A stretch of DNA of 64,000 bases from Lysobacter enzymogenes (GTDB taxonomy: Bacteria > Pseudomonadota > Gammaproteobacteria > Xanthomonadales > Xanthomonadaceae). Both the position numbers and the translations under genes were made by a program. The notes beneath the pieces were generated by a model. It was given only the letters and a program-made list of their open reading frames with translations, made no database searches and was not told where the DNA came from. How positions within the stretch are numbered: position 1 is the first letter of the stretch; each line of letters opens with the position of its first letter. The stretch lies in assembly GCF_017355525.1 (NCBI RefSeq), contig NZ_CP067395.1, forward strand, positions 4,247,001 through 4,311,000. The letters are read 5' to 3'. This document shows positions 56,268 through 64,000 of this stretch, piece by piece.

Positions 56268-58232
56268 GTGCGCGCGCACTCCCGCACGCCGTCGGCTCGG
56301 GCCGGCGCATCGAACTGGAGCGTCGGCTTCGCGCTCATGGTCTGCGCCGCGGCCGCGCAGGCGCAGCGCGCCGGCGACAACGCGGTGACCGCGGCCGAGG
56401 ACGCGTTCGGCGCGACCTTGGGCAACGAAACCATCGGCTTGTACAGCGCCAAGCAGGTGCGCGGCTTCTCGCCGGTGGACGCCGGCAACGTGCGCATGGA
56501 CGGCGTCTACTTCGATCGCCAGGGCACGGTGCCGCCGGCGCTGGTGGAAGGTTCGAGCATCCGGGTCGGCCCGTCGGCGCTGAACTATCCGTTCCCGGCG
56601 CCGACCGGGATCGTCGACTATCGGCTGAAGAAGGCCGGCGACGAACGCGTGCTCAGCGTGCTGGCGGCGCTCAACGCCTACGGCGCGCCGGCGCTGGAGT
56701 TCGACGCGCGCCTGCCGCTGGTCGAGGGACGTTTCGGCATCGCCGCCAACCTGGCGTTGGCGCGCGAGGAGTATTACGACGGCGCCGACGCGCGCTATGT
56801 GCGCGCCGGCTTCGTGCCGCGCTGGCGGCCGAACGACTGGATCGAGATCCTGCCGTTCTGGAGCATCTCGCGCGGCCGCGACGAGGAAGTGGCGCCGACC
56901 ATCCTGACCGCGGGCCCGTACCGGCCGCCGAAGATCGAGCGCCGCCGCCACTTCGGCCAGAGCTGGAGCGACAACGAATACGACAGCCGCAATTTCGGCG
57001 TGCTGGCCAAGGCGCGCATCGGTGCGGACTGGGCCTTCGCCGGCGGCGTGGTGCGTTCGGTCAACAACCAGCCGCAAGGCTTCGCCGAACTGTTTTCCGA
57101 CACCACGCCCGATGGCCTGACCCGCGAGCGCGTGGTCGCCGATCCGCGCCAGCGTTATGCGTCCACCAGCGGCGAGTTGCGGCTCAGCCGCAGCTTCCGC
57201 GAGGGCCCGCGCCTGCACGTGCTGCATGCGGCGGTGCGCGGGCGCGGCGTGGACAGCGAGTACGGCGGTTCGGCGCCGGCGATCGATTACGGCTGGCGGC
57301 CGCTCGGCGAACCGCGTCCGCAGCCGCGGCCGGACGGTTTCGACTTCGGACCGCTGACCCACGACCGGGTCGAGCAATGGACCGCGGGCCTGGCCTACGA
57401 GGGCCGCTGGCGCGAGGTCGGCGAGTGGAATCTCGGCGTGCAGCGCAGCCGTTACCGCAAGCGCATCGAGCAGCCCGGCGCGGCGACGGCGCTGAGCCGC
57501 GACGATCCCTGGCTGCCGAGCGCGAGCGTGTCGCTGCAACTGAGTCCGCGGCTGGCGCTGTACGCCGGCCACACCCGCGGCCTGGAGGAGAGCGGCATCG
57601 CGCCGGACGATGCGGCCAACCGCAATCAGGCGCTGCCGGCGATCCGCACCCGCCAGACCGATGCGGGGCTGCGCTGGAAGCTCGGCGACGACCTGAAGCT
57701 GGTCGCCGGCGCGTTCGACGTGCGCAAGCCGTATTTCGCCACCGACGAGCGCAACGTGTTCGGGCCGCTGGCCGAAGTGCGCCATCGCGGCATCGAGCTG
57801 AGTTTGAGCGGCAAGCCCGGCGACCGCTGGACCGTGGTCGCCGGCGCGGTGCTGATGCGCCCGCGCGTCAGCGGCGAGGCGGTGCGGCTGGGGCGGGTCG
57901 GCGACCGTCCCATCGGCCAGACCGAGCAATTGCTGCGCGCCGACCTGGAGTACCGCCCGCCGTGGCTGTCGGGCTGGTCGTTCGATGCGTCGATGAGCCG
58001 CTACGGCGAACGCGTGGCTTCGCGCGACGGGCGCAACGTGGTGCCGGCCTACGCGCTGGTCGACCTCGGCGCGCGCTATCGCTTCCGCCTCGGCGAGGCG
58101 CCGGCGAGCCTGCGCCTGCTGGTGGCCAACGTCGGCGACACCTTCACCTGGAACATCTACGGCAACAACAGTTTCGGCCTCATCGACGGACGCCGCTACG
58201 TGGCGCAGCTGACGGTGGATTTCGGCGGTTGA
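56268..58232 (+). CDS. second TonB-dependent receptor of the operon
   Basis: A 654-residue receptor. GTG 56268 has GGAG 8 bases upstream (GTG 56262 is possible). Signal peptide ending AAAAQAQR. The plug begins at once with EDAFGATLGNETIGLYSAKQVRGFSPVDAGNVRMDGVYFD and IRVGPSALNYPFPAPTGIVDYRLKK, a compact plug different from the first receptor's. The barrel ends GRRYVAQLTVDFGG. No obvious TonB box; no STN domain. A family partly distinct from FhuE-like receptors. The pairing with a first receptor suggests one for the loaded and one for a second ligand form. Confidence 0.85.
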   Translation: MRAHSRTPSARAGASNWSVGFALMVCAAAAQAQRAGDNAVTAAEDAFGATLGNETIGLYSAKQVRGFSPVDAGNVRMDGVYFDRQGTVPPALVEGSSIRVGPSALNYPFPAPTGIVDYRLKKAGDERVLSVLAALNAYGAPALEFDARLPLVEGRFGIAANLALAREEYYDGADARYVRAGFVPRWRPNDWIEILPFWSISRGRDEEVAPTILTAGPYRPPKIERRRHFGQSWSDNEYDSRNFGVLAKARIGADWAFAGGVVRSVNNQPQGFAELFSDTTPDGLTRERVVADPRQRYASTSGELRLSRSFREGPRLHVLHAAVRGRGVDSEYGGSAPAIDYGWRPLGEPRPQPRPDGFDFGPLTHDRVEQWTAGLAYEGRWREVGEWNLGVQRSRYRKRIEQPGAATALSRDDPWLPSASVSLQLSPRLALYAGHTRGLEESGIAPDDAANRNQALPAIRTRQTDAGLRWKLGDDLKLVAGAFDVRKPYFATDERNVFGPLAEVRHRGIELSLSGKPGDRWTVVAGAVLMRPRVSGEAVRLGRVGDRPIGQTEQLLRADLEYRPPWLSGWSFDASMSRYGERVASRDGRNVVPAYALVDLGARYRFRLGEAPASLRLLVANVGDTFTWNIYGNNSFGLIDGRRYVAQLTVDFGG

Positions 58233-58254
58233 TCTCGCGCTCGGGGAGATGCGC

Positions 58255-59199
58255 ATGCTGCAACGCTACCAATCGAAACAAGCCGCCGCGTCCGACGATC
58301 CGGCCGCCGCCGCCGCATGGGCGCCGGAGGCGACGCCGCGCGCGGCCTGCAGCGGCGTTTGCCACGGCACCCTGGGCGAGCTGTGGCAGGGGCCGTGCGA
58401 ACAGCACGGGGAACTGCATATCGGCCTGATCTCGCTGCCGGTGCGGCGCTACAGCTGGATGCATTTCCTGCCCGGCGAGGACGGCGACATCGAGCGCGAT
58501 CTCGACGGCAAGGACAAGTGCCGGCGCGCGATAGAGGCTTATCTGCATCTGCACGGCAAGACCCTGCCGCCCGGGCGGTTCGTGCACGACAGCGAACTGC
58601 CGACCGGAAAGGGCATGGCCAGTTCCACCGCCGACCTGGTCGCGACGGTGCGCTGCCTGGACCGGCTGTTCGGCGCGACCACGCCGCTGGCCGCGCTGAC
58701 CGCGCTGCTGCGCGGCATCGAGCGCTCCGACAGCGTGTTCCTCGACCGTTATGCGCTGTACCTGAGCGGACGCCAGCAGGTCCTGCAGACCTTCGCCGAC
58801 GCGCCGCGCCTGCACGCCTGCTACATCGACGAAGGCGGCACGGTGGAAACCGAGAAGCTGGCCGAGCCGCTGTTGCAGCACTACCGGCGCCACCAGGCCT
58901 CGTACCGGGCGCATCTGGAACTCGCGCTGGACGCGTTCGGGCGCGGCGACGCGGCGGCGATCTGCGAAGTCGCCACGCGCAGCGCGCAGCTGGCGCAGTG
59001 GGTGACGCCGAAGCCGCACCTGGACATCCTGCTGCGCCACCGCCGCGAGCTCGGCGCCGACGGCGTGGTGGTCGCGCACACCGGCAGCCTGATCGGCTAT
59101 CTGTTCGCGCAGCGTCCCGACCCCGCGCGCCTGGGCGAGCTGTCGGCGTTCTTCGCCGGCCTCGGCCGGCAGTGCCGGCTGATCGAGGCCGGGCCATGA
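58255..59199 (+). CDS. GHMP kinase, L-threonine kinase (PduX)-like
   Basis: A 314-residue kinase. GHMP signatures: motif 1 near SGVCHGTLGELWQGP (about 36-50), motif 2 phosphate-loop LPTGKGMASSTADLVA (about 116-131) and motif 3 VVAHTGSLIGYLF (about 278-290). The nearest characterised relatives are PduX-type kinases, which phosphorylate L-threonine. The product phosphothreonine (or phosphoserine) would feed the PLP enzyme that follows at once (ATGA overlap). ATG 58255 is preferred over 58249 because GGGGAG lies six bases upstream. Substrate inferred. Confidence 0.82.
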   Translation: MLQRYQSKQAAASDDPAAAAAWAPEATPRAACSGVCHGTLGELWQGPCEQHGELHIGLISLPVRRYSWMHFLPGEDGDIERDLDGKDKCRRAIEAYLHLHGKTLPPGRFVHDSELPTGKGMASSTADLVATVRCLDRLFGATTPLAALTALLRGIERSDSVFLDRYALYLSGRQQVLQTFADAPRLHACYIDEGGTVETEKLAEPLLQHYRRHQASYRAHLELALDAFGRGDAAAICEVATRSAQLAQWVTPKPHLDILLRHRRELGADGVVVAHTGSLIGYLFAQRPDPARLGELSAFFAGLGRQCRLIEAGP

Positions 59200-60260
59200 G
59201 CGCGCCCGTGCACGCGCACATCGCCGATGCGATCAAGGCGCCCGATCTGGTCCGGCTCGGGCCGAACCTGTACGTCGCCCGGTTCGAAACCATGAAGGTG
59301 TATTCGACCCTGGTCGCGGTCGAACGCCTGCTCGCCAGCGGCCGCATCGCGCCCGGGGCGACGCTGATGGACAGCTCCAGCGGCATCTACGCGTACGCGC
59401 TGGCGCTGGCGTGCCACAAGTTCGGGCTCAAGTGCCGCATCGTCGGCTCCAAGACCGTGGACAAGACGCTGATGGTGCAGTTGCGCATCCTCGGCGCCAC
59501 GGTCGAGCAGGTCGAGCCGCAGGCCACGCTCAAGCTCGACCAGAGCCTGCGGGTGGCGCGCATCCACGAGCTGATGGCGGCCGATCCGAACCTGCACTGG
59601 ATGCAGCAGTACCACGACGACATCCATTACTGCGGTTACGAACCCGTCGCCGAACTGATCGCCGACGGCGTGCGCGGCGCGCCGCTGAGCCTGGTCGGCG
59701 GGGTCGGCTCGGGCTGCTCCACCGGCGGGCTGGCCTGCGCCTTGCGCGCGCATGCCGGCGAGGTCGAACTGATCGGCGTGCAGCCGTTCGGCAGCATGAC
59801 CTTCGGCTGCGAGCACATCGAAGACCCCGGCATCATCATCGCCGGCATCGGCAGTTCGATCCCGTTCCGCAACGTGCGCCATGCGCTGTACGACCAGGTG
59901 CACTGGGTTTCGTTCGACTACGGCCTGTCCGGCGCGGTGGCGTTGCTGCGCGAGCACGCGCTGTTCGCCGGCCTGTCCAGCGGCTGCTGCCATCTGGTCG
60001 CGCGGCGCGAAGCGCTGCTGCATCCCGAGCGCAACGTGGTGTTCCTCGCCGCCGACACCGGCCATCGCTACGTCGATGGCGTGTTCGCGCGCTACGACGA
60101 GGCGCTGGCGCTGGACGCGCTCGCGCCCAAACACGTCGAGCGGCTCGACCAGCTGGAACTGCCGTGGTCGGCGATGCGCTGGGAGCGCGCCGCGTTCGAT
60201 CCGCTGGCCGCGCGCGCATCCGTTTCTCCGGCCGCGGCGCAGGCCGCGGCCGCACATTGA
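59196..60260 (+). CDS. PLP-dependent cysteine-synthase-like enzyme (SbnA-related fold)
   Basis: A 354-residue fold-type II PLP enzyme. PLP lysine probably Lys34 in RFETMKVYST; substrate loop DSSSGIYAYALA (in the position of the SSGNxGxAxA loop, so atypical: Ile-Tyr replaces Asn-xxx); phosphate loop GGVGSGCSTGGLA (about 168-180). Related SbnA and PacQ-type enzymes replace a phospho-leaving group of O-phosphoserine/threonine with an amine nucleophile. Preceded by the kinase with ATGA overlap, a strong hint that the kinase makes its substrate. The exact reaction is not shown. Confidence 0.82.
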   Translation: MSAPVHAHIADAIKAPDLVRLGPNLYVARFETMKVYSTLVAVERLLASGRIAPGATLMDSSSGIYAYALALACHKFGLKCRIVGSKTVDKTLMVQLRILGATVEQVEPQATLKLDQSLRVARIHELMAADPNLHWMQQYHDDIHYCGYEPVAELIADGVRGAPLSLVGGVGSGCSTGGLACALRAHAGEVELIGVQPFGSMTFGCEHIEDPGIIIAGIGSSIPFRNVRHALYDQVHWVSFDYGLSGAVALLREHALFAGLSSGCCHLVARREALLHPERNVVFLAADTGHRYVDGVFARYDEALALDALAPKHVERLDQLELPWSAMRWERAAFDPLAARASVSPAAAQAAAAH

Positions 60261-60285
60261 ATTCCTTACTCCGGAGCATCGCCTC

Positions 60286-61563
60286 ATGGCGCACCTGTTG
60301 ATGATCGAAAGCTGGGTCGGCGGCACCGGCCGGATCTTTCCGCCGGCCATCGCCCGGCTCGGCCACCGCTACACCTTCGTCACCCGCAACCGCGGCCACT
60401 ACCAGGACCCGCGTTCGCGCGAGATCCATCCGGTGATCGAGCACGCCGACAACGTGCTGAGCTTCGACACCAACGACGTGCCGGCCCTGGTCGAGTTCCT
60501 GCGCGCCCAGCACGAGGTGCTGGAGTTCGACGGCGTGGTGACGATCTGCGACTACTACATCGGCACCGTGGCCGAAGTGGCGCAGGCGCTGAACCTGCCG
60601 CAGGCGTTCTCCGACAACGTGGTGATGGAGCGGCGCAAGGATCTGGTGCGCGAGGCGATCGAGCGCGCGTTCCTGCCGAATCCGAAATTCGCCGTGACCG
60701 GCGAGTGGGAGCAGGTCAGGCGCGAGGCCGAGCGCATCGGCTATCCGCTGGTCGTCAAGCCGACCGACCTGGCATCCAGCGCCTTCGTCAAGTTGGTGCG
60801 CGACGAAGACCAACTGCGCGAATCCTTCGACGCGCTGGCGGCGTTCCCGCGCAACTTCCGCGAGCAGGAGCGGGTGCCGCTGCTGTTGCTGGAGGAGTTC
60901 ATGGACGGCGAGGAAGTCAGCGTCGAGGCCTGCACGTATCGCGGCAGCACCACGGTGATCGGCATCACCGACAAGAGCCTCACCGGGTTTCCATACTTCA
61001 TCGAGGACGGCCACATGTTCCCGGCGCGGCTCGACCCGGCGCTGGCGCAACAAGTCGAAGCGCTGGTGCGCGGCGCGCTGGCCGCGGTCGGCCACGATCA
61101 CGGGCTCAGCCATACCGAGGTCAAGCTGACGTCGAAGGGGCCGCGCATCGTCGAGATCAATCCGCGCCCGGGCGGCAACTACATCGCCGAGCTGATCCAG
61201 CGGGTGACCGGCATCGACCTGCTCGATGCGCAGATCGAACTGGCGCTGGGCCGCGAGCCGGACCTGCGCCGGCGCGACACCGGCGTCGCCAGCGCCGCGA
61301 TCAAGTTCCTGGTGCCGCCGCGCAGCGGGCGCGTGCTCGCGCTCGACGGCGCCGCGGCGCTCGACAAGGATCCGAACGTGGCGCGCTGGAGCCTAGCGGC
61401 GGTCGCCGACAGCGAGGTGTCGGCGCCGATCGACAACGCCTGCTACCTCGGCCATGTCGTCGCCAGCGACGCCTACGGCCTGGACGCGCGCGCGCACGCC
61501 GAGCGCGCGGTCGCCGGCCTGCGCCTGCGCTACGCCGACGAAGCCGTCGCGCCGGCCGCCTGA
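60286..61563 (+). CDS. ATP-grasp ligase
   Basis: A 425-residue ATP-grasp enzyme: PLVVKPTDLASSAFV (about 150-164, phosphate-binding Lys), LLLEEFMDGEEVSVEACTYRG (about 203-223, grasp strands), and the Mg-binding VEINPRPGGNYIAELI (about 288-303). These enzymes form amide bonds from a carboxylate via acyl phosphate, here probably joining the PLP-enzyme product with a second amino acid or itself. ATG 60286; 25 bases after the previous stop. The family is close to dapdiamide/carnosine-type dipeptide ligases by motif layout. Confidence 0.85.
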   Translation: MAHLLMIESWVGGTGRIFPPAIARLGHRYTFVTRNRGHYQDPRSREIHPVIEHADNVLSFDTNDVPALVEFLRAQHEVLEFDGVVTICDYYIGTVAEVAQALNLPQAFSDNVVMERRKDLVREAIERAFLPNPKFAVTGEWEQVRREAERIGYPLVVKPTDLASSAFVKLVRDEDQLRESFDALAAFPRNFREQERVPLLLLEEFMDGEEVSVEACTYRGSTTVIGITDKSLTGFPYFIEDGHMFPARLDPALAQQVEALVRGALAAVGHDHGLSHTEVKLTSKGPRIVEINPRPGGNYIAELIQRVTGIDLLDAQIELALGREPDLRRRDTGVASAAIKFLVPPRSGRVLALDGAAALDKDPNVARWSLAAVADSEVSAPIDNACYLGHVVASDAYGLDARAHAERAVAGLRLRYADEAVAPAA

Positions 61564-61615
61564 GTCCGCGCAGCGCCGCTTCGCACCGATCCCGCCCTTT
61601 CGAACGAGTACCCGC

Positions 61616-62455
61616 ATGCATCCGTCCATTCCCCGCACCGTCGCCGACCTCACCGATGCCGTCCTGCGCGGCGAGCACGGCCCCGATCCCGCCGCGTTGC
61701 ACGCGGTCGGCGCGTTCTGGGTCCGCCAGAGCACCCAGTTTCCCGGCACCGACACCAAGTACCGCAACTACTACCTGGTGCTGCGCGCCGAGTCGGCGTT
61801 CGGCGGCTGCTGCCTGGAGCGCGATCAGCTCGAGTCGGCGATCGCCGAGGACTTGTCCGGGCGCAGCCTCGCCGAACTGCTGCGCGACGAGCGCACGCCG
61901 GTGCGGGTGGCCGCGCTCGACGCCTATCTCGCCCTGGCGTATCCGCATCGCGAGCAAGCCCAGGCGCACACCCTGCTGTTGCCGCACGGCACGCCGCTGG
62001 AGCGGGCGCGCGCTCGCGACGCGGCCATCGCCGGTCTGCTCGACATCCGGCCGGGCATGCGGGTCGCGCTGATCGGCGTGGTCAATCCGCTGGTCGAGGC
62101 GATCCGCGCGCGCGGCGGCGTCTGCCTGCCCTGCGATTTCAACCTGCGCGTGACCTCCGACGGCACCGAGGTCGCGACCGACATGGAGCAGGTATTGGCC
62201 GCCGCCGACATGGTCATCGCCACCGGCATGACCCTGAGCAACGGCTCGTTCGACCGCATCGTCGAGGTCGCGCGCGAACGCGGCGTCGGCCTGGTGGTGT
62301 ACGCGCAGACCGGCAGCGCGATCGTGCCGCGCTTCCTCGGCCACGGCGTCGCCGCGGTGTCGGCCGAGCCGTTCCCGTTCTCGCAGTTCAGCGCCGATCC
62401 GACCCCGATCCATCTGTACCGCGCCGTATCGCTCGGCGCGCGCGAGGCGGCTTGA
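61616..62455 (+). CDS. DUF364 (putative heavy-metal chelation) domain protein
   Basis: A 279-residue protein. N-terminal 1-130 matches the DUF4213-like part in position; C-terminal Rossmann-like DUF364 domain: ALIGVVNPLVEAIRARGG, TDMEQVLAAADMVIATGMTLSNGSFDRIVEVARERG (about 182-217), GSAIVPRFLGHGVAAVSAEPF. The Pfam note links the domain to heavy-metal chelation on context grounds only. In this operon it may handle the metal or a cofactor in making the product. Starts 52 bases after the ligase. Confidence 0.8.
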   Translation: MHPSIPRTVADLTDAVLRGEHGPDPAALHAVGAFWVRQSTQFPGTDTKYRNYYLVLRAESAFGGCCLERDQLESAIAEDLSGRSLAELLRDERTPVRVAALDAYLALAYPHREQAQAHTLLLPHGTPLERARARDAAIAGLLDIRPGMRVALIGVVNPLVEAIRARGGVCLPCDFNLRVTSDGTEVATDMEQVLAAADMVIATGMTLSNGSFDRIVEVARERGVGLVVYAQTGSAIVPRFLGHGVAAVSAEPFPFSQFSADPTPIHLYRAVSLGAREAA

Positions 62456-62468
62456 GCCGGGTACGCGA

Positions 62469-63689
62469 ATGAACGCCGCTGCCGTCGCCGCTGCCGCGAC
62501 CCATGGCCTGGACGAGCCCGCGCGCAAGCGCGCGCTGACCGGTCTGCTGGTCTACACCTTCTTCATGGTGGCCGGCTTCGCCATGCTGATGCCGCTGGTG
62601 GCCGTGCACTACGTCGACGGCGTCGGCATGGCCGCGGCCGCGGTCGGGCTGGCGCTGGCGGTGCGGCAGTTGCTGCAGCAAGGGCTGGCGCTGCTCGGCG
62701 GAATGCTGTCGGACCGCTTCGGCGCGCGGCGCATGATCTGCCTCGGCGTGCTGCTGCGCGCCGCCGGTTTCGCCAGCCTCGCTTTCGCCGCCGACCTGCC
62801 GGCGCTGCTGTGGGCGATGGCGCTGTCGGCGCTGGGCGGGGCGATGTTCGAAGCGCCGTACCAGGCCAGCATCGCCGCGCTGACCGACGCGCAATCGCGG
62901 CCGCGCTATTACGCGATCAGCAACTGGGTCAGCGGCGTGGCCACCACGCTCGGCCCGCTGCTCGGCGTGGCCTTGCTGCGCTTCGATTTCCGCATCGTGT
63001 GCCTGGCCGCGGCGGTGTGTTTCGCGCTGAATTTCGTCATCGCGCTGAAGCTGCTGCCGAAGTTCGAGATGCCGCCGCAACCGCCGCCGCTGCGCCACGG
63101 CCTGGGCCTGGTGCGCGGCAACCGCGCGTTCCTGGTCCTGGTCGGCTGGCTGATGCTGTATTGGTTCCTGGCGGTGCAGATCAACATCAGTTTCCCGCTG
63201 CTGGCGCAGAAACTCGCCGGCGACGCCGACGGCGTCGGCGCGATGTTTGCGCTCAGCGCCGGCATCACCGTCGCCCTGCAATACGGGCTGGTGCGCTGGC
63301 TGGAGCGGCGCCTGAGCGCGGCGCAGGTGCTGGTGCTCGGGGTGAGTCTGATGGCGCTGTCGACCGGCGCGATCGCGTTCGCCGGGTCGTATCCGGCCTT
63401 GCTGGCCTGCGTCGCCGGCTACGCGGTCGGCGCGGTGATGACCCGGCCGACCCAGCAGACCCTGATCGCCGGCCTCGCCGATGCGCGCGCATTGGGCACC
63501 TTCCTCGGCGTGAGTTCGTTGAGCCTCGCCGTCGGCGGCGGCCTCGGCAACATCGCCGGCGGCTGGCTGATGGACGTGGCCGCGGCCAGCGCGCGGCCGT
63601 GGCTGCCGTGGACGACGTTCTGCGCGGTCGGGCTGCTCAGCGCGCTCGGCCTGCATCTGGCGCTGCGCGGGCGCGCGGCGCCGGCGTAG
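62469..63689 (+). CDS. MFS transporter, candidate metallophore exporter
   Basis: A 406-residue, 12-helix major-facilitator protein: first helix TGLLVYTFFMVAGFAMLMPLVAVHYV, MFS motif A GGMLSDRFGARRMI (loop 2-3), and a second half LALSAGITVALQYGLVRW... MdtH/YceL-type drug exporters are the nearest look. Placed last among the biosynthetic genes and 13 bases after DUF364, it would export the finished molecule. Confidence 0.87.
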   Translation: MNAAAVAAAATHGLDEPARKRALTGLLVYTFFMVAGFAMLMPLVAVHYVDGVGMAAAAVGLALAVRQLLQQGLALLGGMLSDRFGARRMICLGVLLRAAGFASLAFAADLPALLWAMALSALGGAMFEAPYQASIAALTDAQSRPRYYAISNWVSGVATTLGPLLGVALLRFDFRIVCLAAAVCFALNFVIALKLLPKFEMPPQPPPLRHGLGLVRGNRAFLVLVGWLMLYWFLAVQINISFPLLAQKLAGDADGVGAMFALSAGITVALQYGLVRWLERRLSAAQVLVLGVSLMALSTGAIAFAGSYPALLACVAGYAVGAVMTRPTQQTLIAGLADARALGTFLGVSSLSLAVGGGLGNIAGGWLMDVAAASARPWLPWTTFCAVGLLSALGLHLALRGRAAPA

Positions 63690-63721
63690 CGCAACCGTCT
63701 TCCTTCCCCGTCGCTTCAGTT

Positions 63722-63762
63722 GCCCTCTCCCGGACTCCGGCAAAAGGAGAGGGCTTTTTTTT
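63722..63762 (+). terminator. terminator of the metallophore operon
   Basis: Stem GCCCTCTCC/GGAGAGGGC with a 15-base loop, followed by eight T. The only strong terminator seen after 50305. Confidence 0.92.
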
Positions 63763-63767
63763 GGCGA

Positions 63768-64000
63768 TCACTGCGGGATCGCGGCGATCGCCTCGAACCG
63801 CTCGCGCAGAAACTCGCGCAACCGCTGCACCAGCGGGCTCAGCAAGCGCCGGTCGGGGCACACCAGATTCAACGGCGCCGGTTCGCCGCGCCAGTCGCGG
63901 CACAGCACGCGCAGTTGCCCGGCCCGCACTTCCTGCGAGATGTCGAGCCAGGACTTGAACGCGATGCCGTGCCCGGCCATCGCCCATCGCTTGACCGCGT
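63768..64000 (-). CDS. LysR-type transcriptional regulator, C-terminal part (cut by window edge)
   Basis: The last 77 residues of an open frame that continues past the right edge: AVKRWAMAGHGIAFKSWLDISQEVRAGQLRVL followed by LNLVCPDRRLLSPLVQRLREFLRERF. The WxxAGxGIAxxxxxxVxxxxxxGxLxxVL pattern is the typical LysR effector-binding domain ending. Convergent with the metallophore operon. The DNA-binding end lies outside the window. Confidence 0.85.
   Translation of the reverse strand, partial: AVKRWAMAGHGIAFKSWLDISQEVRAGQLRVLCRDWRGEPAPLNLVCPDRRLLSPLVQRLREFLRERFEAIAAIPQ

Noticed and set aside
1..64000. tRNA or rRNA genes
   Set aside because: None recognised by cloverleaf-like or conserved segments in any intergenic gap.

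Overview
The window is one contiguous piece of a very GC-rich gammaproteobacterial chromosome, most probably Lysobacter or a close relative in the Xanthomonadaceae. The evidence is a strong G/C third-position bias, an Ax21-family outer-membrane protein, many TonB-dependent receptors, a FecI/FecR/STN-receptor cassette, a secB-gpsA neighbourhood, and dispersed xanthomonad-type short inverted repeats. The assignment rests on gene content and style only, since no rRNA or tRNA gene was seen.

Layout. 1-6150: a dispersed inverted repeat, a manganese-type (yybP-ykoY) riboswitch leader and its TerC/Alx membrane protein; an AlkD-like repair protein with a Lys/Ala-rich tail; a KefF/MdaB-type oxidoreductase; an SRPBCC protein; and a minus-strand pair (exported cyanophycinase-like peptidase plus exported isoaspartyl peptidase) that fits two-step cyanophycin or isoaspartyl-peptide degradation. 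6155-11290: ECF sigma factor, FecR-like anti-sigma and STN-type TonB receptor. 11424-12191: trans-aconitate methyltransferase. 12387-27577: a 4917-residue YD-repeat (Rhs-like) polymorphic toxin with LysM and a variable C-terminus, overlapped by a candidate immunity gene. 27589-29274: a decayed partial duplicate of the next two loci, then a small exported four-cysteine protein and an SDR that has lost its catalytic Tyr/Lys.

29420-43233: ntrB-ntrC with an NtrC-like operator touching the ntrB start; sodC; GNAT; a conserved hypothetical; a FadI-type thiolase; a small exported Cys protein; a CocE/NonD-type hydrolase; a membrane protein; and the minus-strand hemD-hemX-hemY group. 43594-50092: thioesterase, lipoprotein, rhodanese-secB-gpsA, ax21, a 2OG-Fe(II) oxygenase, and a peptidoglycan-binding/CHAP-like protein.

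50251-63762 is the most interesting part: a 13.5 kb block of ten same-strand genes with 4-bp overlaps or short gaps, one palindromic operator at the front and one terminator at the end. It encodes two TonB-dependent receptors, an ABC ATPase with two DUF3526-like permeases, a GHMP (threonine-kinase-like) kinase, a PLP-dependent cysteine-synthase-like enzyme, an ATP-grasp ligase, a DUF364 (putative heavy-metal chelation) protein and an MFS exporter. I read this as a complete make-export-reimport system for a small amino-acid-derived metallophore with neither an NRPS nor an NIS synthetase. Product and metal are unknown. The window ends inside a LysR-family regulator on the minus strand, next to this operon.
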